39,420 nt of DNA. It comes from Eubacteriales Family XIII. Incertae Sedis bacterium. Its GTDB lineage: Bacteria; Bacillota; Clostridia; Peptostreptococcales; Anaerovoracaceae. Where the stretch lies: positions 1 through 39,420 of the forward strand of contig JAISBV010000055.1 in the NCBI GenBank assembly GCA_031266025.1. Reading direction: 5' to 3'. Numbering within the stretch: the stretch's first letter is position 1; each line of letters begins with the position of its first letter. Below the pieces are notes generated by a model. The model was not told the origin of the DNA, ran no database searches, and saw only the letters and a program-made list of their open reading frames with translations. Position numbers and translations under genes: made by a program. Shown here piece by piece: positions 32,342 to 39,420 of the stretch.

Positions 32342-33433
32342 ATGAACATTTATTTTAAGAGAGGAATATATATATCCCTGATAATTGTTCTTGCGCTGAT
32401 TATGGGATTGGCAGGATGCTCCGATAACGGTTCGGGAGACGGCGCTGCGGAGAACGGCGCGGAAGGCAGCGGCGCAGAAGGAAGTGTTGCCGCAGGGAGC
32501 GGCGCAGAAAGCGACGGTGATACGGTTACACTCTCATATGTTACATTCCAGCCGAGCAACGCTGCGGATATTCAGGCGTTTACCAAGAATTTCGTAGACG
32601 TGCTGAATGAACGCGGTGAAGGAAGCATTGCTATGGAATATCGCGGCGGGCCCGACGTATTTGCTCCTATGGATATGGGCGAGGCCGTAAAGAACGATGC
32701 GGTCGATATCGCGGTAATTTATTTTGGCGCTTACGAATCGGTGGCGCCCGGGGTCGGCGGACTGATGCTGTCTCAGCTCGAACCTGAAGAAGAGATGGAC
32801 GTCGCCATGGATTATATTGAGGAACTGCACAATGCAGGCGGCTTGCACTTTATTATGAGATCGTCGGTATCAACCGACAACTTCTTTTATACGTATTTAA
32901 AGAACCCTGTTTCTGAGTTTAGCGATCTTAAGAATGTGCTTATAGGCAGTTCAACCGGAGGAAAGCCCGCTGTGGAAGCTTGGGGAGCGACGTGGACGGC
33001 GGTTGAGGCAAACGATTCTTTCACAGCGCTTGAACAGGGCGTGGCGGAAGGCATTGCCGGTCAACCGCTCGTATCGGCGGAGTCTCGGTCGCTCCGAGAG
33101 GTTTCCGATTATGTCATAGATCATCCGTATTATAAAGGAACGTCGGCGGCAATAATGAATCTGGACAAATGGAACAGCCTTTCGGATGAGCAAAAAAAGC
33201 TGATGTCCGACTTGGCGAGGGAGGCCATCACGAATATAAAGAGGGACAATGACGTTGCTATTGCGAGAGTACGCGGCGATGTAGAGGGCAATGATCTGAC
33301 ATTTATTAAATTTTCGGACGCCGACGCCGAACAGTATGTTCAATCCGCGTATAACAGGGGCTGGGAACAGCAAACAGAAAAATATCCGCAGCAAACGCCG
33401 AAATTGAGAAAATTGTTGACGCCGGCGGATTAA
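32342..33433 (+). CDS. dctP: TRAP transporter solute-binding lipoprotein (DctP family)
   Basis: The 363-residue protein begins with a lipoprotein signal peptide ending in 'MGLAGCSDNG' and a low-complexity Gly/Ala/Glu/Ser linker, then a DctP-type binding domain with 'FVDVLNERGEGSIAMEYRGG' near residue 85. An Arg in this family usually holds the substrate carboxylate; 'LHFIMRSSVSTDN' may contribute. It captures an organic acid outside the cell for the Q and M subunits that follow. The start is uncertain: ATG 32342 follows GGTGAGG closely, and an in-frame ATG at 32330 overlaps the conserved leader element, so 32342 is preferred. The 196 bases before dctQ show no gene. Confidence 0.85.
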   Translation: MNIYFKRGIYISLIIVLALIMGLAGCSDNGSGDGAAENGAEGSGAEGSVAAGSGAESDGDTVTLSYVTFQPSNAADIQAFTKNFVDVLNERGEGSIAMEYRGGPDVFAPMDMGEAVKNDAVDIAVIYFGAYESVAPGVGGLMLSQLEPEEEMDVAMDYIEELHNAGGLHFIMRSSVSTDNFFYTYLKNPVSEFSDLKNVLIGSSTGGKPAVEAWGATWTAVEANDSFTALEQGVAEGIAGQPLVSAESRSLREVSDYVIDHPYYKGTSAAIMNLDKWNSLSDEQKKLMSDLAREAITNIKRDNDVAIARVRGDVEGNDLTFIKFSDADAEQYVQSAYNRGWEQQTEKYPQQTPKLRKLLTPAD

Positions 33434-33629
33434 AGCACTGTTAGTTTATTCCAAATCAAGCGGGAACCTTGCCGTTGATTCCGGGCCACTCAAGGATCGG
33501 AAAAGACGGTGTGGCTCCCGCGCATCCGCTTCGGTCACAAAATGGGCGTTCCTTGCGATTTTGTTCACAGATGAATAACGATCACCGGCGCAGGTAAGGT
33601 TTCGTAACAGTATCCATAGGGAGATGAAC

Positions 33630-34154
33630 ATGATCTTTATGAATAAAATAGGAGCTTGCTTTGATGCTGTCCTCAAGATTATGCGCGTGGCCGCAGGTGT
33701 GATTCTTATAGGAACTATGCTGATCATCGGGATTTCGGTCGTTACGAGATACTTCTTCAACCGCCCTATAGGTTTCGCGCAAGAATTCAGCGAGTACGGC
33801 TTGGTAATTATAACTTTTTTGACTATTGCTTGGGTGCTGAAAGAAGAAGGTCACGTGTCTATGGATTTATTGACAAATCACCTCAAACCCAAAGCCAAAG
33901 CCATGACGGGTATTATTACGTCGGCTGTTTGCGTGGTCGTCGGCTTTGTTATTTTTTATAAATCCGCAGAGGTCGTCAGGATGGAGTTTGAACTTGGCTA
34001 CGTAACCTATACGCAATTGGCGCCGCCTAAGTTTATATTCACCTCATTTATAGTATTGGGACTTTTTACACTGAGTTTGCAGCTTATCCGCAGAACTTAC
34101 GGCTTCATTAAACAATTCATATACGGGGATAAAGAATCGGAAGGAGGTGAATAA
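33630..34154 (+). CDS. dctQ: TRAP transporter small membrane subunit (DctQ)
   Basis: The start at 33630 has GGGAG six bases upstream; an ATG at 33624 touches the ribosome binding site and is less likely. The 174-residue protein has four hydrophobic segments and the family-typical stretches 'GISVVTRYFFNRPIGFAQEF' and 'WVLKEEGHVSMDLL'. It forms the membrane complex with the large subunit encoded directly downstream. Confidence 0.9.
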   Translation: MIFMNKIGACFDAVLKIMRVAAGVILIGTMLIIGISVVTRYFFNRPIGFAQEFSEYGLVIITFLTIAWVLKEEGHVSMDLLTNHLKPKAKAMTGIITSAVCVVVGFVIFYKSAEVVRMEFELGYVTYTQLAPPKFIFTSFIVLGLFTLSLQLIRRTYGFIKQFIYGDKESEGGE

Positions 34155-34155
34155 T

Positions 34156-35463
34156 TTGAGTTGGGTATTGGTAGTGATAATTCTCTTGGGAGTTCTCATT
34201 GCTATGATGCTGTCGGGAATGCCCATCGCTCTTGTCTTTATGGCCATTATATCGGTCGGTTCGGTGCTTTTCTGGGGGGACAAAGGCTTGGATATGGTCG
34301 TCAACGGGATGTACAGCGGCCTGGCAAATTTCACATTGGTTCCGATCGCGTTGTTTATCCTTATGGGTGAAGTCTTGTTTCATTCGGGAGTCGGCCCCAT
34401 GTTTATGTCGACGCTTGATATGTGGATGGGACGTGTGCCGGGCAGACTGTCGTTGCTGTCGGTGGCCGGGGGCGTGCTGTTTGCGGTGTTGACCGGAGCA
34501 AGCGTGGCAAGCGTCGCCATGCTGACGGGCCAGTTAGTGCCGGAAATGGAAAAAAGAAAATATCACAGATACATGAGCTTCGGCCCGATACTGGGCAGCG
34601 GCGGGCTTGCGGTCATGATACCCCCGAGCGGGCTCGCTATTCTCCTTGGCGTATTGGGAGAAATCTCTGTTCGCAGCATATTGATGGCAATTATTATTCC
34701 GGGAATTCTTATGGCTCTTATCATGGCGATATATATTATTGTCAGATGTTCTTTACAGCCGCATCTTGCTCCGACGTATACCGTGCCCAAAATACCGCTG
34801 AAGGAAAAGCTGACTGTGAGCGTAAAGACTTTGCTGCCTGTTGCGTTTGTTATCTTTCTCGTTACGGGAGTAATAGTATTGGGAGTTTGCACCCCTACCG
34901 AAGCTTCGGCCACGGGAGCTATAGGAATGTTTATTATTGCGGCTCTTTACAGAAAGCTGAATTGGTCGTTGATAAATAAATGCGTCCTGTCGTCGTTAAA
35001 AGTTGTTTGCATGATGATGTCTATTATTGCCTGCGCCAAAGTATTCAGCGGAATATTATCTTTCAGCGGTGTGTCAAACGGTTTGGCAAGGTCGATTATC
35101 GGCCTTGAAATATCCGAATACGGGATATTGGCTATTATGATGGCGGTTGTTTTGCTTATGGGAATGTTCATGGATTCAGCGTCAATAATGATGATAACCC
35201 TTCCTATTTTCATGCCTATAGTGCACGCTTTGGGATTCAGCCCCGTGTGGTTTGCGGTAATATTCCTTATTTCGGTAGAGATAGGATTGATTTCGCCGCC
35301 GTTTGGACTGAGTCTCTTTGTTTTGATGGGCATGGCGCCGAAGGGTTCCACCGTAAAGGAAATATATATGAGCGTTTTCCCTTTCATAGGCTGCCATGTC
35401 CTTTCGATTATAATTATCGTGAGTTTTCCAATGATCGCGCTTTGGTTGCCAAATTCAGTATAA
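34156..35463 (+). CDS. dctM: TRAP transporter large membrane subunit (DctM)
   Basis: This is the sodium-coupled transport subunit, with about 12 membrane segments and typical stretches such as 'GMPIALVFMAIISVGS', 'PIALFILMGEVLFHSG' and 'FSPVWFAVIFLISVEIGLIS' (about residues 357-376). The best start is TTG at 34156, one base after the dctQ stop, because the ribosome binding site AAGGAGGTGA ends about five bases before it. A GTG at 34147 lies inside that site. This gives 435 residues, the normal length. The transported compound is probably a carboxylate acted on by the neighbouring isomerase and FAD enzymes. Confidence 0.9.
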   Translation: MSWVLVVIILLGVLIAMMLSGMPIALVFMAIISVGSVLFWGDKGLDMVVNGMYSGLANFTLVPIALFILMGEVLFHSGVGPMFMSTLDMWMGRVPGRLSLLSVAGGVLFAVLTGASVASVAMLTGQLVPEMEKRKYHRYMSFGPILGSGGLAVMIPPSGLAILLGVLGEISVRSILMAIIIPGILMALIMAIYIIVRCSLQPHLAPTYTVPKIPLKEKLTVSVKTLLPVAFVIFLVTGVIVLGVCTPTEASATGAIGMFIIAALYRKLNWSLINKCVLSSLKVVCMMMSIIACAKVFSGILSFSGVSNGLARSIIGLEISEYGILAIMMAVVLLMGMFMDSASIMMITLPIFMPIVHALGFSPVWFAVIFLISVEIGLISPPFGLSLFVLMGMAPKGSTVKEIYMSVFPFIGCHVLSIIIIVSFPMIALWLPNSV

Positions 35464-35535
35464 TGGCGAACAGGGCGGAGACTGTTCGAGCGGATACGAG
35501 GGAAATACGAAACCTCGCTTTACGGTTTATTTGTG

Positions 35536-35551
35536 GCGGTCTATAGGCCGC
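35536..35551 (+). promoter_or_regulatory. Leader hairpin before the FAD oxidoreductase gene (copy 2)
   Basis: GCGGTC-TATA-GGCCGC pairs over six bases with one G-T pair, in the context TTTATTTGTG...GCAATGGTG shared with the dctP leader at 32314-32327. Two weaker hairpins (35467-35488 and 35497-35517) precede it in the gap after dctM. Confidence 0.65.
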
Positions 35552-35564
35552 AATGGTGGAAAAG

Positions 35565-36782
35565 ATGAAAAACAATACGGTTTTTGAAGAAGGAAGAAGT
35601 ATTGAGGTAAGGCATAGCTGCGAAGTGCTTGTCGCGGGCGGCGGTATAGCGGGAATTGCCGCCGCCATAGCCGCAGCAAGAAACGGCAAAGACGTAATAT
35701 TGCTTGAACGCGAATACGCTTTGGGAGGGATGGCCACATTGGGCCTTATTACGATATACCTGCCGCTTGACGACGGCGAAGGCAATCAGGTCGTATTCGG
35801 TCTCGGCGAAGAACTCTTAAAGCTCTCTATACTGCACGGAGCGGAGGCTAAATACCCCAAAGCATGGCTTGAAGGAGGCACGCTTGCGGAGAAAATCGAA
35901 AACAGATACGTCGTCCAATACAATCCGCATTTATTTGCTTTGGAGGCCGAACGGCTCATGGTAAAACTTGGCGTTCGTATTCTTTACGGAACGCTTGCCT
36001 GCGGAATTGCAAAGGAGGGTGATTGGATATCCGAAGTTTTCATTGAAAACAAGTCCGGCCGCGCGGCGATACGGGCGGATTCTTATATTGATTGCACCGG
36101 GGATGCGGATTTGTGCAGCATGTCCGGCGCGAAAACAGTACTGCATTCACGCGGAAACGCTTTGGCAAGCTGGTACTATTATTACACTGAGGGAAATGTA
36201 AAACTCAAGATGTTCGGCTTGGCCGACGTTAAACCGGACGAGGATACAAGCATTGGCGGCGCCGGCGGCCCGGCGCAGGTTGACAAAATTGCGTCCGGAC
36301 GTTTTTCGGGCGTCGACGGCGAAGAATTGAGCCGGGCGGTTCTTGACGCGCATGAAAAAATGTACCGTGACATAATGGAAAGCAGGGCGTCGGCCGAGGA
36401 CTTGCTTCCCGTAACAATTCCCTCAATCCCGCTCATTCGAATGTCGAGACGCTTGGAAGGCAAATATGTAATGAGCGATACCGAAAATCGCGTATATACA
36501 GAGGACAGTATTGGGATGACCGGTGATTGGAGAAAGCGCGGGCCGGCGTACGAGCTTCCTTACAGGGTGCTTTATTGCGACGAAATCACAAATTTGCTTG
36601 CCGCGGGCCGCTGTATTTCCGTAGATGAAGGCATGTGGGACATAACGCGTGTAATCCCTCCTTGCGCGGTAACAGGCGAGGCTGCGGGAACCGCCGCGTC
36701 GCTGACAGACAATTTCAAAGCTCTTGACGTCAAAGAACTTCAGGATCGCTTGAAGAGCCGGGGCGTTAAGCTGCATCTTTAA
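35565..36782 (+). CDS. FAD-dependent oxidoreductase (FAD_oxidored family)
   Basis: The start at 35565 (MKNNTVFEE) follows GGTGG by five bases; an ATG at 35553 belongs to the conserved leader element. The 405-residue protein has an N-terminal FAD Rossmann fold, 'CEVLVAGGGIAGIAAAIAAA' (GGGIAG at residues 25-30, ribose-binding Glu48), then 'YIDCTGDADLCSMSGA' and a C-terminal FAD contact, 'NLLAAGRCISVDEGMWDITR'. This family contains dehydrogenases and reductases of mostly unknown substrates, often in anaerobes and coupled to catabolic operons. It is about 100 bases behind dctM and probably part of the same regulon. It converges on the LysR gene with a 10-base gap. Confidence 0.83.
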   Translation: MKNNTVFEEGRSIEVRHSCEVLVAGGGIAGIAAAIAAARNGKDVILLEREYALGGMATLGLITIYLPLDDGEGNQVVFGLGEELLKLSILHGAEAKYPKAWLEGGTLAEKIENRYVVQYNPHLFALEAERLMVKLGVRILYGTLACGIAKEGDWISEVFIENKSGRAAIRADSYIDCTGDADLCSMSGAKTVLHSRGNALASWYYYYTEGNVKLKMFGLADVKPDEDTSIGGAGGPAQVDKIASGRFSGVDGEELSRAVLDAHEKMYRDIMESRASAEDLLPVTIPSIPLIRMSRRLEGKYVMSDTENRVYTEDSIGMTGDWRKRGPAYELPYRVLYCDEITNLLAAGRCISVDEGMWDITRVIPPCAVTGEAAGTAASLTDNFKALDVKELQDRLKSRGVKLHL

Positions 36783-36792
36783 AAATAATGAC

Positions 36793-37710
36793 CTATGCTT
36801 TTTTGATTATTTCCCCGGGAATCATGTCAACGAACAATTTGGCTTCAGGGGTCAACTGATTTGTATGCCACGCCACAACAAGATATTTCTTTCTTGAGGT
36901 TTCGGGGAGCGAAAAGTATTTAATATCGTCTTTTATTATATAATGCTCATATTGCCCGCAAATGCTGATAGCGTTCATCTTTCGCATATTGTAATACAAG
37001 GTTTGGAGATTCGGAACAAACTCGATTCGCTTTGGCAAAAATCCCAAGGTTCTGCATTCGTCAAGATAATTCTTCACATATCGGTCGTCGTCCACATAGC
37101 GTACCATGTGAAGAATTTCACCGGATAAATCGCCAAAGTTCAGATTGTCGTTCTTTGCGAGAGGATGTTTGTTTGACATGGATAAATACTGCGTAAATTC
37201 GGATATTTTTATGTATGAAATATTTTTTATATCCGACAATACAAAATCATGGCAAATAACAAGATCCGCCTCAAAAAATTCAATAGCGCGCCGCAAATCA
37301 ATAAGATCGCCGAACAATTCGGCCAACAGTATATCCTCATATGTTTTCTCGTATTTTTTGATATAGGCGGCTATTTTTTGATAAGTGGCCGAGTCGTCAT
37401 ACGTGCTCGGCACTATTATCTTGAGTATCTTGTCGGAATTTGCGGAAAGCGTGCTCGTATAAGATATGATTGAATTCAAGTTCTTGTACAAAGGATCGAG
37501 CATCGTATACAAATAGTTGCCTTCGGGCGTCAAAACCAAGCATTGACCTTCCCTGTAAAACAGGCGAAATCCGAGACCTTCCTCAAAGCGCTTTAAAATT
37601 TTGCTGAGAGCGGGCTGAGAAATATACAGAGAATTCGCCACTTTCGAAATGTTTTTGTATTTTGCGATAGTGAGAAATGTTTCGATTTGCTGCAGTGTAA
37701 TATTATACAT
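36793..37710 (-). CDS. LysR-type transcriptional regulator
   Basis: The start at 37710 (MYNITLQQ) uses GAGGTG just upstream. The 305-residue protein has the LysR winged helix-turn-helix, 'QQIETFLTIAKYKNISKVAN' followed by 'LYISQPALSKILKRFEEGLG' (residues 8-47), and a periplasmic-binding-like effector domain with 'LKIIVPSTYDDS' and 'ADLVICHDF'. The gene is clearly more AT-rich than the kam region, which may mean separate ancestry. It converges with the FAD gene and diverges from the QueG-like gene. The most likely targets are the isomerase-TRAP-FAD unit and the divergent gene, with the transported acid as coinducer. Confidence 0.9.
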   Translation of the reverse strand: MYNITLQQIETFLTIAKYKNISKVANSLYISQPALSKILKRFEEGLGFRLFYREGQCLVLTPEGNYLYTMLDPLYKNLNSIISYTSTLSANSDKILKIIVPSTYDDSATYQKIAAYIKKYEKTYEDILLAELFGDLIDLRRAIEFFEADLVICHDFVLSDIKNISYIKISEFTQYLSMSNKHPLAKNDNLNFGDLSGEILHMVRYVDDDRYVKNYLDECRTLGFLPKRIEFVPNLQTLYYNMRKMNAISICGQYEHYIIKDDIKYFSLPETSRKKYLVVAWHTNQLTPEAKLFVDMIPGEIIKKA

Positions 37711-37801
37711 ATTCACCTCAAATTATGCCAAGCCGCTTTCTCTTCTTGCACCATTACAGAATACACCGCAAATAAGCGCTCAAATTGTTGAACGGACGCC
37801 G

Positions 37802-37830
37802 TTGCTCAAACGCCGCGTTACACCTATTTT
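37802..37830 (+). promoter_or_regulatory. Promoter of the QueG-like gene
   Basis: TTGCTC (37802-37807), a 17-base spacer and TATTTT (37825-37830) form a reasonable promoter. An inverted repeat AACGG-ACG-CCGTT lies directly upstream of, and touching, the -35 region and could be a LysR site. Confidence 0.5.
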
Positions 37831-37871
37831 ATATTAATAACAAAAATTACGCAATAGAAAGAGGAATTAAA

Positions 37872-38786
37872 ATGTCCGAGTTAAAAAATCGAATTAAGAG
37901 TTTATCGAAATCGCTGGGGATTGATATGATCGGCTTTGCGGGAACAAACAGATTTTGTAACGCCCCGGACGGCCGGCATCCCCGGGATGTGCTGCCGGGA
38001 TGCAAAACAGTCATAGTTTTCGGCATCAGGCTGCTCGACGGTGTTACACAGGCAAATTTCCGGGCCTTTGAAGACGGTCGTAACGATCTTAAGAGTATTT
38101 ACGCCACATACGGATACACCATGGTGCCGAATTTTGAGGCGGCGTATGCTTGCTACGCAATAGCAAGATTCATAGAAAACAATTCAAGCGGCATTGCAAC
38201 GCCTTGTTCCACAGGGCCCATGACAAACGGATTTCAAATCAGCATACGTCACGCGGCGGTAGCCGCCGGCCTTGGTGAGTTCGGTTATTTGGGAATAGTA
38301 ATAACTCCGGAATTCGGGCCTCGGATTCGTTTCGGAGCAATATTGACCACAAGTGAAATTGAAGCGGATCCGATGTACGCCGGCCCTCGGCTTTGCAAAC
38401 CGAAACAATGCGGAATATGCGCTAAAGTATGTCCCACCGGAGCGGTCGGCATGCCGGGAGAAAAAGAAATGCGACGTGTGGAAATAGACGGCAAAGAATA
38501 TGAATATTCCGCCGTGAATTTTCCGAAATGCCGCAAAGCCTTACAGGCAATGACAAAATCTCTTGGCGGAAAGGAGGATTATCTGACGGAATCCGATCCC
38601 GGCGCCGAAGATATTCTCGAAGCCGAAAGAAGAATGCCGACAGACGGGAAAGGTCTGCAGCACATCCCAACTTGGAATTGCGGCAGATGTCAAACATACT
38701 GCCCTGTCGGAAACTGGGGAGAAAAATTCAAAAAAACAGGACTCAGCAAAGGCGCCGCCACTGTTTTCATTAATGAAAAACTGTAA
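37872..38786 (+). CDS. QueG-like double [4Fe-4S] cluster protein
   Basis: The start at 37872 (MSELKNRIK) follows AGAGGA. The 304-residue protein resembles the epoxyqueuosine reductase/reductive dehalogenase-like family. It has an N-terminal domain with 'LPGCKTVIVFGIRLLDG', a 'GLGEFGYLGIVITPEFGPRI' segment, and two ferredoxin motifs: C175, C180, C183, C187 in 'LCKPKQCGICAKVCPTGAV', and C270, C273, C277 in 'WNCGRCQTYCPVGNWG'. The second motif lacks an obvious fourth cysteine nearby; Cys220 may serve. The usual spacing of QueG is altered (C-x4-C-x2-C-x3-C), and gene context is catabolic, so a role as a reductase for the neighbouring pathway is more likely than queuosine synthesis. Confidence 0.72.
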   Translation: MSELKNRIKSLSKSLGIDMIGFAGTNRFCNAPDGRHPRDVLPGCKTVIVFGIRLLDGVTQANFRAFEDGRNDLKSIYATYGYTMVPNFEAAYACYAIARFIENNSSGIATPCSTGPMTNGFQISIRHAAVAAGLGEFGYLGIVITPEFGPRIRFGAILTTSEIEADPMYAGPRLCKPKQCGICAKVCPTGAVGMPGEKEMRRVEIDGKEYEYSAVNFPKCRKALQAMTKSLGGKEDYLTESDPGAEDILEAERRMPTDGKGLQHIPTWNCGRCQTYCPVGNWGEKFKKTGLSKGAATVFINEKL

Positions 38787-38824
38787 TAATTGCCTTTAGG
38801 CGGTAAACTTTTTTGCGTGATATT

Positions 38825-38853
38825 TTGCTCAAGGAGAAAAAATATGCTATACT
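38825..38853 (+). promoter_or_regulatory. Promoter upstream of the tandem RNA element and metG
   Basis: TTGCTC (38825-38830), a 17-base spacer and TATACT (38848-38853) form a good promoter. Transcription would start near 38860, giving a leader of about 367 bases before metG that contains both repeat units. Confidence 0.7.
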
Positions 38854-38872
38854 TGACTGTATGAAGATCGCC

Positions 38873-39017
38873 TTATAACGAGGCTTAGGATGTTCTCCGC
38901 CGTTCAGCACGGACAGCGGGTTATGGTTTCGTGGACACGATGAACACCTCCGTCGCCTCATTGAAACGCAACAGAGGTAAGATTTTTTCCTATAGCCGGA
39001 AAAAATCTACTAAAGCG
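38873..39017 (+). ncRNA. Structured leader repeat, unit A
   Basis: The unit begins TTATAACGAGGCTTA and has a closing stem AACGAGGC (38877-38884) with GCCTCATT (38955-38962). It ends with the conserved block TTGAAACGCAAC...AGGTAA and a 10-bp hairpin GATTTTTTCC/GGAAAAAATC (38981-39007). It is about 145 bases long and is repeated directly downstream as unit B. No known riboswitch family was recognised. Confidence 0.7.

Positions 39018-39420
<403 letters not shown>

Noticed and set aside
38770-38961. 63-codon minus-strand open frame
   Set aside because: It overlaps the promoter and unit A of the repeat, has no ribosome binding site and a Cys/Arg-rich random-looking sequence.

Overview
The window comes from the chromosome of an anaerobic, fermentative bacterium, probably Clostridia-like (Bacillota). 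The evidence is a complete coenzyme-B12/radical-SAM lysine fermentation cluster, an oxygen-sensitive molybdenum/iron-sulfur transhydroxylase, strong GGAGG ribosome binding sites, consensus sigma-A-type promoters and moderate GC. Another amino-acid-fermenting anaerobe such as a Synergistota member cannot be excluded from sequence alone.

Layout. (1) 1-6.0 kb: 3' end of a NuoG/FdhA-like molybdopterin oxidoreductase with a terminator, a diacylglycerol-kinase-family lipid kinase, a hybrid sensor histidine kinase, a small tyrosine recombinase and miaB. (2) 6.0-17.4 kb: lysine fermentation. A minus-strand operon kdd-kamA-kamB-kamC-kamD-kamE ends at a 22-bp stem terminator. The divergent plus-strand side carries kal, an ornithine/lysine-racemase-like PLP enzyme and a sodium:solute symporter. 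The usual kce gene is missing. (3) 17.5-22.0 kb: a GPH-type transporter, a YtcJ-like amidohydrolase and an ATPase_2/DUF234 ATPase whose P-loop lysine is Gln. (4) 22.1-29.7 kb: a unit that starts at a perfect TTGACA-N17-TATAAT promoter. It encodes a sugar-phosphate cyclase closer to 2-deoxy-scyllo-inosose synthase than to AroB, an IolE-like TIM barrel, and AthL/AthS (pyrogallol-phloroglucinol transhydroxylase), followed by an orphan LIV-type binding lipoprotein. (5) 29.7-38.8 kb: a UbiD decarboxylase (minus strand), a two-cysteine Asp/Glu-racemase/maleate-isomerase-family enzyme, a complete TRAP transporter (P, Q, M), an FAD oxidoreductase, a LysR regulator and a QueG-like 2x[4Fe-4S] protein. 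(6) 38.8 kb to the end: a promoter, a tandem ~144-nt structured repeat, and the start of metG, which runs off the window.

How the genes fit together. Regions 2 and 4-5 are catabolic modules. Lysine would be taken up, racemised or converted to beta-lysine by KamA, rearranged by KamDE and processed by Kdd and Kal. UbiD plus AthLS would fit gallate -> pyrogallol -> phloroglucinol. The most unusual point is that the transhydroxylase shares a unit with a cyclitol-forming cyclase and an IolE-like enzyme. Cyclisation plus two dehydrations of an inosose has the atom balance of a tri- or tetrahydroxybenzene, so these genes might make the aromatic cosubstrate or feed sugar carbon into phloroglucinol. 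This is inference.

Non-coding signals are rich. There is a tandem repeat RNA with a compensatory base change before metG, a hairpin leader shared by dctP and the FAD gene, paired TGTGA-N4-TCACA sites before athL, a dispersed double-hairpin repeat in two copies, and long structured leaders before kal and the cyclase gene.
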